DNA from: Bacillus sp. B1-b2
GTDB taxonomy: Bacteria > Bacillota > Bacilli > Bacillales > Cytobacillaceae
Length of the DNA: 64,000 nucleotides
Direction: 5' to 3'
Assembly (NCBI RefSeq): GCF_009183415.1
Contig: NZ_WEHU01000004.1
Location: 1-64,000, forward strand
The position numbers and the translations under genes are program-made. Below are positions 18,741 through 26,852 of the stretch, one piece after another. Under the pieces are notes generated by a model. It was not told the origin of the DNA, did not search any database, and worked only from the letters and a program-made list of their open reading frames with translations. How positions within the stretch are numbered: the first letter of the stretch is position 1; each line of letters opens with the position of its first letter.

Positions 18741-18777
18741 AAAAACAGCATCAGATAAATCCGAATGCTGTTTTTTT
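18741..18777. terminator. Bidirectional terminator
   Basis: A perfect 11-bp stem AAAAACAGCAT / ATGCTGTTTTT with a 13-base loop and T-runs on both strands, about 80 bp after the end of the minus-strand membrane protein gene at 18859. Confidence 0.85.
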
Positions 18778-18858
18778 ATTAATATTCAAAGTCTTAGCCG
18801 AGTTTTTAAATTTCCTATCACAATGGATACAATTATACTCGAGTACTGTATTTATATA

Positions 18859-19647
18859 TTAAAGTTTCTCAACGTGGGAACCTAAAAATACTTGAACATT
18901 AGTTGTTCCACCAGATACATTTTCAAATGAAGAAGCCCCAACTGGTAATCCCCAAAAACGAACAACATCGTCTTCAAAAACTTCTCCAGCAGACTTAAAT
19001 AATAATAATTGATATGATTGAAAATCATCATCTATTAAATGAATTATTGTAATTGTTTCATCATCTTGCGTAGATTCCTCAATTGATACTACAGACCCTT
19101 CAAAAGTAGTCATTGTTTCTAAATATGGATCTACATTTTTATTCAAATGTTTAGAGCTTATTGTAGTATCAGTAATACTTTTTGCTTTATCAATATCCTC
19201 TTGACTAATTGCAGGAAACAAATTATAGTTTCCGACTATAAAATTAAAACCTCTATCACTTAATTCAACAACTTTATCTGTAAGTGCTGGTAAATATAAT
19301 TGTGCCATCAAAGCATATCTTTGTTTAGCATTTTCTTCTGCCTTTGCATTTGCTTCTTCTGCTTTTTGCTTGTCCTCAGCTTCGCTAGATGTCTTTTCCT
19401 CTTCAGTCATTTCAGTTTGAACTGTAGAAGGTTCTTCAGCGCTAGTAGTTTTAACAGTATCATCTGGATCGCTGCTACTACCTATTACAATAAAACCAAC
19501 AATTACTAGAGCAAATGAACCACCTGCAAATTTAAATTTTTTCTTAGATGCTCCATCTTTTTTAATAGTAGATATTATTCCTGTAATTGCAAAAAATACT
19601 AAACCAAAGACACCAATCAATAATAAAATAATTCCAAGTGCTCCCAT
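18859..19647 (-). CDS. Membrane-anchored protein with coiled-coil and C-terminal beta domain
   Basis: About 262 residues: two hydrophobic helices in the first 60 residues (IILLLIGVFGLVFFAITGII and FALVIVGFIVIG), a Glu/Lys/Ala-rich coiled coil at about 75-110, then a globular C-terminal domain ending in a beta-rich section (TTFEGSVVSIEES, VVRFWGLPVGASSFEN) that may be OB-like. The TTG at 19665 is possible, but ATG 19647 has GGGGGA at better spacing. Likely faces the outside. The family has no known function that I can name. Confidence 0.6.
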   Translation of the reverse strand: MGALGIILLLIGVFGLVFFAITGIISTIKKDGASKKKFKFAGGSFALVIVGFIVIGSSSDPDDTVKTTSAEEPSTVQTEMTEEEKTSSEAEDKQKAEEANAKAEENAKQRYALMAQLYLPALTDKVVELSDRGFNFIVGNYNLFPAISQEDIDKAKSITDTTISSKHLNKNVDPYLETMTTFEGSVVSIEESTQDDETITIIHLIDDDFQSYQLLLFKSAGEVFEDDVVRFWGLPVGASSFENVSGGTTNVQVFLGSHVEKL

Positions 19648-19798
19648 TAGGATTTTCCCCCACAAATAAATTTATGTATATAACGAAATAATATTATATT
19701 ATTTAGGTATATCAGTCTATAGTTTCGACAAAAATAGACAATAATGTTAATCTCAGATATTCCCCCAGATACTTTAACCTCTTATTATCAATTAAGTA

Positions 19799-21665
19799 AT
19801 CGAGTAGGAGGCGCCTTACGGCTCCGACCTCTCACACCACCGTACGTACGGTTCGGTATACAACGGGTCAAAAGTTTATGAAATTACTAGTAGTAAAGAT
19901 TTTAAACCCAAGTTTCTCCATTATAAATTGTTCATAGCTTGATCTAAGATGGGGAATTGGACATTCTTCCAGTAACTCTTCCTAGAATTTGCATTCTTCC
20001 ATGATTCCTTTCTTGATATCCCTAGATTTTTGAGGTTTTTATATTTGGTACGAGCCTTCTTCAACTATTTCTTCCATCTACATGCTCTTAATCTTCGTCT
20101 GATGTGTGCATCCAATACTTTTGAGTAGACTTATAAGTTGGCAATCTTAAAGTAATTTCCCCATCCCTGTATCAGTTGGTTTATTTTTCTGATTCTGTAT
20201 TCCATACTTACTCCCCAATTGCGATTGGTTAGTCTTTTAAGCTTGTCTTCCAGTCTTTTCTTGGTTGTCTTAGGCAGATATACTTTAGTTTCCCCCAAGA
20301 TTTTATAGAAGCTCATTCCTAAGAATATACGTGCCTTCGGCTTTCTCACTGCATTCTTTTCCTCATTTACCTTTAGCTTTAGTTTGTTTTTCAATGTCTT
20401 TTCAACTTTTAACCCGTTCACTAGCCTTTTGGGATTTAACATAAATATTACTATCATTCGCATACCTGACAAAACGGAGTTCCCGTTTTGTCAGTTCCTT
20501 ATCTAATTCATTTAACATGATAATACTAAGTAGAGGACTCAATGGTCCACCTTGCGGTGTTCCTTCTTTGTTCACTGTGACTGTCCCATTTTCCATGATA
20601 CCTGCTTGAAGGTATCTTCTTATTAACTTTAAAATTGGTTTATCGGAAATAGACTTAGCTAGAAGGGACATCAATTTATCATGTTGTACCCGGTTGAAGA
20701 ATTTCTCTAAATCCATATCTACCACATAGTTATACCCGTCTTCTATATATTAGCTAGCTTGTTCTATAGCTTGATGGGCACTTTTATTTGGTCTAAAACA
20801 GTAACTAAATTGGCTAAATTGCAGGTCGAAAATAGGCGTTAATACTTGCACAATAGCCTGTTGAAAGACTCTATCCATAACTGTGGAATACCTAGATTGT
20901 GCAAACCACCATTTGATTTGGGAATCTGAACTCTTCTAACTGGTTTAGGTTTGTATTTACCTTCTTTAATCAGTTAAATTACCTCGGAACCATTTTCTTT
21001 TAAATATTGGCGAGTAGCTTCTATATCTTTCGCATCGACTCCAGCTGCTCCTTTACTTCTTCTTACCTTTTCAAAAACCTGATTCAAATTATTCTTGTTT
21101 GTTATCATTTCGATTAATATTTTCTAGTTTCCATATTATTTCTATGTTATCGAGATTGCATAAAGTAACTCCACACCAGAAAAGATACTCCTGTTTTCCG
21201 AACGGACTGTCCTTTCTAATCAATTGTTGGCTGTGTCTTTGTTCATTTTATTAATAACTCTAACATAGTCACTCCTTTCGTTCTTTCATTCCGTCCTTCC
21301 CCATTTAGAGGATGGGGACTATAACATCTGCTGACTTCTCTTAATTCAGCTATTTATCGCTAAATAGGATCTCTAACGAGGTATTAAGAGATCTCCCAGG
21401 GTAAGATCATCCACTGTCTCCTCATTCTATCTGCAACATTTATCCCTATCTCATCTGGGGATATTTTGGACTTTGTTTTGTTTTGCAAACTCATCCTGTG
21501 ATAGAAACCTCAAATGGGATTCTTGTCCCTCAGCCCAAGGATTTATCTAGAGCTTCCTTCAGATTCCGTGTTACCATGGACACCATTGCCTTCGACTAAT
21601 GGTTCGTATATCCCAACGCCCATAACGGACTTGCACCTTCTAGTTGATGAACATGCCTGGCACAC
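19799..21665 (-). mobile_element. Group II intron, class C (bacterial IIC), degenerate
   Basis: On the minus strand the element starts GTGTGCCAGGCATG, the typical IIC 5' end, followed by domain-I-like sequence with GTGCAAGTCCG. It ends with a domain V/VI-like 3' part (ACCGTACGTACGGTGGTGTGAGAGG ... CTCCTACTCGAT, broken here for length). The size of about 1.87 kb fits class C. It sits directly behind the terminator hairpin of the 21706-21930 gene, exactly the site class C introns prefer. The 3' boundary is uncertain by a few bases. The encoded reverse transcriptase is dead, so the element can move only if helped in trans. Confidence 0.85.
19921..21135 (-). pseudogene. ltrA: Group II intron reverse transcriptase/maturase, inactivated
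   Basis: Conserved RT blocks can be read across frames: SKGAAGVDAKDIEATRQYL, YKPKPVRRVQIPKSNGG, GIPTVMDRVFQQAIVQVL, FRPNKSAHQAIEQA, VVDMDLEKFFNRVQHDKLMS, EGTPQGGPLSPLLS and a maturase-X-like C-terminus (IRKINQLIQGWGNYFKI). At least five in-frame stops and two frameshifts break it (for example the shift between 20402 and 20472). The catalytic YADD box reads YAND, so even the repaired protein would lack a catalytic Asp. The 5' end is uncertain because conserved sequence continues upstream of the first ATG at 21108 and is itself interrupted by a stop. Confidence 0.88.
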
Positions 21666-21669
21666 AAAA

Positions 21670-21701
21670 TAAGCCCATCACCAGTTAAGGTCATGGGCTT
21701 A
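21670..21701 (-). terminator. Terminator used as group II intron insertion site
   Basis: TAAGCCCAT / ATGGGCTTA stem with an inner ACC/GGT pair, followed on the minus strand by ATTTT and then immediately by the intron 5' end. It terminates the small gene at 21706-21930. Confidence 0.8.
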
Positions 21702-21705
21702 CTAG

Positions 21706-21930
21706 TTATGCTCCCCGTTTATTCCATGGGCGCGTATCCGGGAAAGTGATTAGTCCTCTCTTTTTCAACATCCGTTCCAACTTTCCTGCTATACCACACT
21801 GGGTGCGATCAGTCCACACTTTAGTCAATATTTTTGATTCTCGTTGTACATCATCGTGATTTCTAAGTTTACCGGAGTCAATTAAACCCTTAATGTGCTT
21901 CTCCTGATTTTTTGAATAACGTTTTCCCAT
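21706..21930 (-). CDS. Small basic protein, unknown function
   Basis: A 74-residue Lys/Arg-rich protein beginning MGKRYSKNQEKHIKGLID. The pattern of short helices with conserved-looking Trp residues (TKVWTDRT, RPWNKRGA) suggests a small DNA-binding or phage-type protein, but no family is recognised. AAAGGTG lies upstream of ATG 21930; the TTG at 21951 overlaps that site and is rejected as the start. The gene has its own terminator, into whose downstream side the group II intron has inserted. Confidence 0.5.
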   Translation of the reverse strand: MGKRYSKNQEKHIKGLIDSGKLRNHDDVQRESKILTKVWTDRTQCGIAGKLERMLKKRGLITFPDTRPWNKRGA

Positions 21931-22062
21931 AACAAATTCAACACCTTTCAATAGTCTTACTACAGACTATGCAAGGTGACAGATTAAAATTACACAAAAT
22001 TCCCCTTAATATATTTTATGCAATTGCTAACTCAAACTTTACAACTTTTTTAAAAAAATTAT

Positions 22063-22079
22063 TTACAAAATTTTTGTAA
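22063..22079. promoter_or_regulatory. Operator-like palindrome TTACAAAA-T-TTTTGTAA
   Basis: A perfect 8-bp inverted repeat around one central T, about 90 bp upstream of the membrane protein gene at 22167 and in the gap between it and the divergent small gene at 21706. It may bind a repressor controlling either gene. It is not a GlnR/TnrA box, because the half-sites face the wrong way. Confidence 0.4.
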
Positions 22080-22166
22080 CTATTCCCCTTCAATCAATCA
22101 TTAATCAGTAGGTCAAGCATATATTTGTTAGTAAAAATCCCCTACTAGAAAGGAGGTAGATTGAAT

Positions 22167-22910
22167 ATGGAAAATTTCTATCGCTTTAAAAACATGAGGT
22201 TTGATAAACAATTATTTACAGTAATCTTTGGATTATTAATCATAGTTGGTTTACTCGCGCAACAGTTTTCTTCCTTAAACGTACTAGCTGAACCATTATT
22301 AATCATACTTGGTTGTCTATTTGTTTGGATAAATGTTAGTTATGAGAACTCAATAAGAAAGTTAATCGGTATATGCATTATTACTTTTTTAGGATCATTG
22401 ACCTTACTAAAATGGCTTCCTTTTTCTCATGCTTTAGCTGAATTTATTATTTATCCTATGGGAGCTTTGTTCCTCTTGGAATTTACACGTGTTGCAAAAA
22501 AGGATAAAAAGGCCTCATTCTTATGGCTATTATTCGTTCCTTTAATTCTCGGAGCAGCTGCTGAACAATTTCTGAGTAATGCAGAGTGGGTTCCATTTTT
22601 CGCATTTCCTATCGCCTGGCTATATATGGCTCTTTACGCTAATGCCACTACTTTTAAAAGTACAATGAAATACGTAGGAGCATTCTTGACTGTATTACTT
22701 GTGGGTATCTATATATCAGTCGATATATTAGCTTTAGATTTTGTTAATGAAATGTTTGAAAATGAGGAGATTACACAAGTATTTGCACATAGTGATACCG
22801 TACCTTTTGTCCATTTAGCTGTTACAGCCTTCTTCATTCCATTTCTGGTCACTTGTTTAATATGTTACTTGATTGCAAATAATCGAGAGAAGAAATCAAT
22901 TGATGCCTAG
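22167..22910 (+). CDS. Polytopic membrane protein, unknown function
   Basis: A 247-residue protein with seven or eight hydrophobic helices (for example VIFGLLIIVGLLAQQF, LLIILGCLFVWIN, FIIYPMGALFLLEF, VGAFLTVLLVGIYISVDILAL). It has short polar loops and a basic C-terminus. I place the start at ATG 22167, ten bases after AAAGGAGG; the TTG at 22161 is too close to that site. No transporter or enzyme signature is visible. It stands alone and its promoter region holds a palindrome. Confidence 0.7.
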   Translation: MENFYRFKNMRFDKQLFTVIFGLLIIVGLLAQQFSSLNVLAEPLLIILGCLFVWINVSYENSIRKLIGICIITFLGSLTLLKWLPFSHALAEFIIYPMGALFLLEFTRVAKKDKKASFLWLLFVPLILGAAAEQFLSNAEWVPFFAFPIAWLYMALYANATTFKSTMKYVGAFLTVLLVGIYISVDILALDFVNEMFENEEITQVFAHSDTVPFVHLAVTAFFIPFLVTCLICYLIANNREKKSIDA

Positions 22911-23132
22911 CCTAATTTAACAATATCCCAATTAAAAACAACCCACCAAGTATCCGTATAAAATCCTATACATCATCCACAGGTATCCTTGTGAAGAAAC
23001 CAATTTATTAATCAGCAAGATATAATTATAATATCTATCAATTATTAGATTTAATAATTGATAATCTACCACCCAAATTTAGAAATTTAACATGAATTTA
23101 AAAGTCTGTGTTCTAAAAAAGTTAAGACAATT

Positions 23133-23169
23133 ACACCAGCTTTCATTTAATATCGAAGCTGGTGTTTTT
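23133..23169 (+). terminator. Rho-independent terminator, plus strand
   Basis: ACACCAGCTT / AAGCTGGTGT perfect 10-bp stem, 13-base loop, followed by TTTTTA. It lies 220 bp after the membrane protein gene; nothing else on the plus strand lies between. Confidence 0.8.
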
Positions 23170-23288
23170 AATGAATGGAAAAACGATAGAGAAGCGCAAT
23201 AAAGGAAAAAAATAAGCATCCTCCCATGCAATGAATAACAGCTGGAACTAATAAAGAAGGTGCCAATCATCATCTTCAGTAAAAAAAG

Positions 23289-24914
23289 TCAGATAGTAAC
23301 CTCTCTTTTTAGCTTTCTACCAATATACCTAACATACTCATTAACTGGATATAGCATAACCTTATCAGATTGTTCGAACTTAATTCCTTCTATTTTCATC
23401 ATTTCCAGCAGTTGTAGAGTCGTTAGTTTACCTTCATAAAGTATATCAAATGAATGAAGCACTATTTCCTTCCATTTCATTCGTCCATTTATAAAGTATC
23501 CTTCTCCATTAACATAATGATTCAATAATTCATCCAGCATCCATGTTGGTATTCTTTTTATTAAGCTATTTCTTTCATTTCTCCAACTAATAATTTTTTT
23601 CTCTTTCGATTCCGTTCTGTTCTCATCTTCTTGCTCAAAATACTTTGTCATATGCCGAATCATTTGCTTATACTGATATGAATCTTTAAAGTTGTTATCT
23701 TTAGTAGTAGAAGCTATTTCTCTTTTTAAATCAGAATTCATTTGTCTTTCACTTCGACCTATAAATGGAATATCCTCTATACTACCATCATATTCCATTG
23801 TTTTTTCTTCTGTCTTCTTTCTCTCTTCTTCCTCAATTCTAAGATTTTCTCTATACTTCCTATCTTCTTCTCTCTTCCTTTGCTCTTCTTTTTTTCTATC
23901 TTCTTCTTTCTGTCTTTCTTCTTTTCTCTTCCTTTCTGCAGCTTGTTGTTTTCTCATACTTTCCCGTAGGTTATATTCCTGTTCTAATTCTTTTCTCCAT
24001 TCTTCCATATAATTTTCTTCATCTTCATCGCTGTAAATAAAATCAGAATATGTACTATTAAACTGCAGAGCTTTGTCTATTGGTATTGTTATTGGCTTAT
24101 AAAGTGTTTTTGTTTTCCTTTGTTGTTCTTCTTCATGTAAGAAGCGGATAATACTAATTTCACGCTCATGTGGAGCAAAATAAGCAATACTCTTTACTGA
24201 TCTATTTAAGGGTTTATTGTCAAACAAAACATCAATAAGATGGCTTTCCATCCTACTTATATATTCTGTCCATAAATAGTCTTGCTTGCTTTTTTTAACA
24301 CATAATAATTCCCCTTCCACAATTGATACATAATTTATATCATGTTCATAAGCCATCCAATAGCGATCAATTAAGAATATGGGAGTGAATTGCTGCTTTA
24401 TGTATGCGTCTCTACGTTTAGCTAAACTTTTAGCATATTTACTATCAGTTTTAAGTCCAGTTATGTAATCTATTGCCCACATTTGGCCATTAGGAAATTC
24501 TAAAATAAAATCTGGAACAAAAGATAATGTATTTCTATGACCATAACCATCCTTAATAATTATATTCTTTAATTTACATATTCCTTCTAAATAGGTTCTT
24601 AATATAGCTTTACCAGCCCTATGTTTTGGTTTATCTTCTAGGCTTTCTTTCTGATTTTTATATGTTTTATGGTTCTCACTAAACGAACATGATTTCTTAT
24701 CAAAATGTCGAAAGAAAAAAACTTTTTCCTCTGAAAGAACCATTTTTACTCGTTCATTACAACAGACACACCGAAAATCCCCTTTTTGTGAAAATCGACG
24801 ATATTTATCATTTAGATGGTTTTTTATCTCCTTACGATCTATTCCTTGTACTTCATACTCAAAACATAACTTTTCAATATCTATTTCGCTATCATTCAAT
24901 AATGCAATATTCAT
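23289..24914 (-). CDS. CoiA-like protein with zinc finger and PD-(D/E)XK-type nuclease region
   Basis: 541 residues. A Cys-pair finger near residue 49 (CVCCNERV) and FRHF about 20 residues later match the N-terminal zinc region of competence CoiA-type proteins. A nuclease-like core follows: KHRAGKAILRTYLE helix, FVPDFILEF and WAIDYITG, where Asp residues take the usual D...(D/E)xK place without a clear catalytic Lys. Residues about 300-370 form a strongly charged coiled coil, and the C-terminus is a separate helical domain. CoiA proteins act in recombination after DNA uptake; this one lies in an accessory region and may act on foreign DNA. A broken paralogue tail lies at 17478. Confidence 0.6.
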   Translation of the reverse strand: MNIALLNDSEIDIEKLCFEYEVQGIDRKEIKNHLNDKYRRFSQKGDFRCVCCNERVKMVLSEEKVFFFRHFDKKSCSFSENHKTYKNQKESLEDKPKHRAGKAILRTYLEGICKLKNIIIKDGYGHRNTLSFVPDFILEFPNGQMWAIDYITGLKTDSKYAKSLAKRRDAYIKQQFTPIFLIDRYWMAYEHDINYVSIVEGELLCVKKSKQDYLWTEYISRMESHLIDVLFDNKPLNRSVKSIAYFAPHEREISIIRFLHEEEQQRKTKTLYKPITIPIDKALQFNSTYSDFIYSDEDEENYMEEWRKELEQEYNLRESMRKQQAAERKRKEERQKEEDRKKEEQRKREEDRKYRENLRIEEEERKKTEEKTMEYDGSIEDIPFIGRSERQMNSDLKREIASTTKDNNFKDSYQYKQMIRHMTKYFEQEDENRTESKEKKIISWRNERNSLIKRIPTWMLDELLNHYVNGEGYFINGRMKWKEIVLHSFDILYEGKLTTLQLLEMMKIEGIKFEQSDKVMLYPVNEYVRYIGRKLKREVTI

Positions 24915-25039
24915 TTCCTATCCCCCAACAATAGTTAAGTATATTTCATTACTTCAATTTCTATTGAGCAAGTCTTAGATGTAATTTATAAAGGTAGAAT
25001 ACTTCATCCGTACTGGATTGAGAGTGTTAATAGATTACC

Positions 25040-25426
25040 TCAAACCTTGTTTTTTAAAGAATTATAATCCACTTCACCTTCATTATTCATATCCGTTATT
25101 TTAGTTTTTTCTCCATTAGAACTAACTCGGTAGTAACCCGTATCATCATGATGGAAAGCACCTCCACAATTATCTAAATATGCCTTACCATATGCACTTT
25201 CAAAGTCAAATGGATTAATCCCTAATGTTTTCTCAGCTTCAATGATAGCCATCTGTATAAAATCAGCAGATAAATTCGCTCTACTCGTTTCTAACTTTTT
25301 AGCAAGGTATTGCAATCGAAAATTTGTTTCATTCTCAATAGAAACTGAGAACTTTATTGGCTTTGGTATTTTCTCTTGTTCTAGCATTGCTATACGTTCT
25401 TCTACATACTTTTTTATAACACTCAA
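25040..25426 (-). CDS. Ribbon-helix-helix (CopG/Arc-type) protein
   Basis: 128 residues. The segment KPIKFSVSIENETNFRLQYLAKKLETS followed by RANLSADFIQMAIIEAEKT has the beta-strand plus two-helix pattern of RHH DNA-binding proteins, which bind operator half-sites as dimers. The C-terminal 50 residues (GGAFHHDDTGYYRVSSNG) are unlike plain repressors. It starts with TTG, seven bases after a perfect AAGGAGG. It has a near-consensus promoter followed by AT-rich repeats that could be its own operator. No toxin gene is adjacent, so an antitoxin role is not supported. Confidence 0.6.
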   Translation of the reverse strand: MSVIKKYVEERIAMLEQEKIPKPIKFSVSIENETNFRLQYLAKKLETSRANLSADFIQMAIIEAEKTLGINPFDFESAYGKAYLDNCGGAFHHDDTGYYRVSSNGEKTKITDMNNEGEVDYNSLKNKV

Positions 25427-25449
25427 ATGATTACCTCCTTAATTACAAT

Positions 25450-25518
25450 AAAGATTATTTAAAATAATTTAAATTTAATTATCAAATTTAATATACTATT
25501 CATGGTAATACTTGTCAA
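25450..25518 (-). promoter_or_regulatory. SigA promoter and candidate operator of the RHH gene
   Basis: On the minus strand TTGACA (25513-25518), a 17-bp spacer and TATATT (25490-25495) make a near-consensus vegetative promoter. Just downstream, repeated TTAAATTT/AATTTAAATT half-sites lie over the probable transcription start, a position suited to autorepression by the RHH protein. Confidence 0.7.
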
Positions 25519-25903
25519 CTTAGTATGTATTGTTTATAAATGCAACCCATTTAAACACCAAATGGATGTGAATACTGTGTAACAAAACAATAGAATCTAT
25601 CTTAATGTTAAATATCTATACAGAAGCTCTCTAATATTGCTTTGAACAAAGAGGTAGAGCTAGATAAGTAGTACCTTGTTCGCCAATAGTCTCAAGCTTC
25701 TTTGATAGCCTCTCCTAGAAGAATTATTTTCATAAAAAATAATCCCCATCTAGTTGATGAGGATTTCCACTTTAGCCTATAAAAATTGTATAAACACTTT
25801 TCGTCATTAACGTTAATAAATTAGTAACTTTCGAAAACCACTCCTACTTGAATGTCTATCTAAGGTGTATCTTTCAAAAATTACTAATTTTTCAAATACA
25901 TGA
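25519..25903. other. Intergenic region with one terminator
   Basis: About 385 bp with no supported gene. AATCCCCATC / GATGAGGATT (25741-25765, one mismatch) is followed on the minus strand by ATTTTTTA and terminates the small-gene pair at 25904-26216. A few codons on the minus strand near 25640-25720 (SKKLETIGEQG) could be a relic, but the evidence is too weak to annotate. Confidence 0.5.
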
Positions 25904-26044
25904 CTATTTCTTTATAATACTATTCAATTTTAATAACTCTAACTCTAGTAATCTCAATATTTCTTGCATGGTTGCACCTTTATTACCTTCATTCACCACA
26001 TTTACAAGTATATCTTTAAAATCATTATTCTGTAGATTTTCCAT
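25904..26044 (-). CDS. 46-residue helical protein, unknown
   Basis: An ATG with GGAG seven bases upstream starts one base after the stop of the preceding small gene. The product begins MENLQNNDFKDILVNV and ends in a Leu-rich amphipathic helix (EILRLLELELLKLNSIIKK). The close coupling and good ribosome binding site argue for a real gene. No family recognised. Confidence 0.45.
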   Translation of the reverse strand: MENLQNNDFKDILVNVVNEGNKGATMQEILRLLELELLKLNSIIKK

Positions 26045-26045
26045 T

Positions 26046-26216
26046 TCAGCTCTCCATTTTCCCCTTTACATATTCTTTTTTAAGAATCTCTTTTCTCTTA
26101 TTTATTGTTTTTAATAATACCAACTCTACTTCTTGTAACTTACTTAAATCTGTATCTTGTAATATATAGCGTACAGTTTTCTTTAATGATTTGGGCAACT
26201 GATTAAACTCTCCCAA
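26046..26216 (-). CDS. 56-residue helical protein, unknown
   Basis: Encodes MGEFNQLPKSLKKTVRYILQ and then a charged helical part ending KEYVKGKMES. The preferred start is TTG 26216, eight bases after AGAGGTG; an upstream GTG at 26258 has no ribosome binding site. It is coupled to the 46-residue gene downstream. The size and charge suggest a small regulatory or phage-type protein, but this is a guess. Confidence 0.45.
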   Translation of the reverse strand: MGEFNQLPKSLKKTVRYILQDTDLSKLQEVELVLLKTINKRKEILKKEYVKGKMES

Positions 26217-26331
26217 TTGTATTTCACCTCTGACTAAAACGTTCGTTATCACTAACACTATTCTACCACATTTTTCCCTCTATGCAATCTACTGGAAGAA
26301 AATACATATTTATTTCATATTCTATTAGATG

Positions 26332-26508
26332 TTACTTTAGTTCATTAGCAATCTTCTTTAAATAGTGTGGTATTCTTATTTCTCTTTGACAATTCCTACA
26401 ATAGATAACTTCAACAGAGTTCAATGATATATAGTTGTGTAAGATGTAAGGAGTTAGCTGATTGGGCATACCACAGTTTGAACAAAAGAATAAATAGTTA
26501 TGTTTCAT
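26332..26508 (-). CDS. Small zinc-ribbon protein
   Basis: A 58-residue protein with two Cys pairs, CSNCG near the N-terminus and CRNC about 27 residues later, spaced as in a four-Cys zinc ribbon. The C-terminus is a basic helix (RIPHYLKKIANELK). ATG 26508 has GGGAAGG about nine bases upstream; the ATG at 26517 is too close. Such ribbons may bind nucleic acid, but nothing in the context indicates a partner. Confidence 0.55.
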   Translation of the reverse strand: MKHNYLFFCSNCGMPNQLTPYILHNYISLNSVEVIYCRNCQREIRIPHYLKKIANELK

Positions 26509-26810
26509 CTTATTCATCCTTCCCTATTATTGATCAATAAAATATAAGTCTTTTATTATATTTCTATGTACCAAATTTTATGTTCATGGTCATTTTCCCT
26601 ATTTAATAATTATACAAACACCTATGAAATATTATGGTTTAACACCTTGATAAAGAACTCTTAATATGCTGTTCAAAAAATATTGTTTATCTGCATTATT
26701 TATTTAATCTTAGACATTATTAATTTATTTTTTGGCATTCCACTATTACCTTAAACAATACTTATGCTAAAAATTTTATTCTCTTGCTACTCTAATAACT
26801 CTTCCTTACT

Positions 26811-26848
26811 AAAAAGGGAAATCAACTATTATGTTAATTTCCCTTTTT
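26811..26848 (-). terminator. Terminator of glmM
   Basis: A perfect 12-bp stem AAAAAGGGAAAT / ATTTCCCTTTTT immediately after the glmM stop. The ~300 bp between it and the zinc-ribbon gene hold no gene that I can support. Confidence 0.85.
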
Positions 26849-26852
26849 GGTA

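Noticed and set aside
22937-22990. Sequence resembling the terminator-like repeat at 39379 (CCCACCAAGTA.CCGTAT)
   Set aside because: The similarity is about 20 bases and the second arm does not pair, so I could not show a functional hairpin or a shared element.
23692-24012. Long Ser/Phe/Leu-rich plus-strand frames opposite the CoiA-like gene
   Set aside because: They are the antisense of the Lys/Glu-rich coiled coil and have no ribosome binding site.
25040-25426. Toxin-antitoxin pair based on the RHH protein
   Set aside because: No neighbouring gene resembles a RelE, ParE or other toxin, and the RHH protein is longer than typical antitoxins.
25848-26114. 88-codon plus-strand frame
   Set aside because: It lies opposite two short minus-strand genes with good ribosome binding sites and has none itself.
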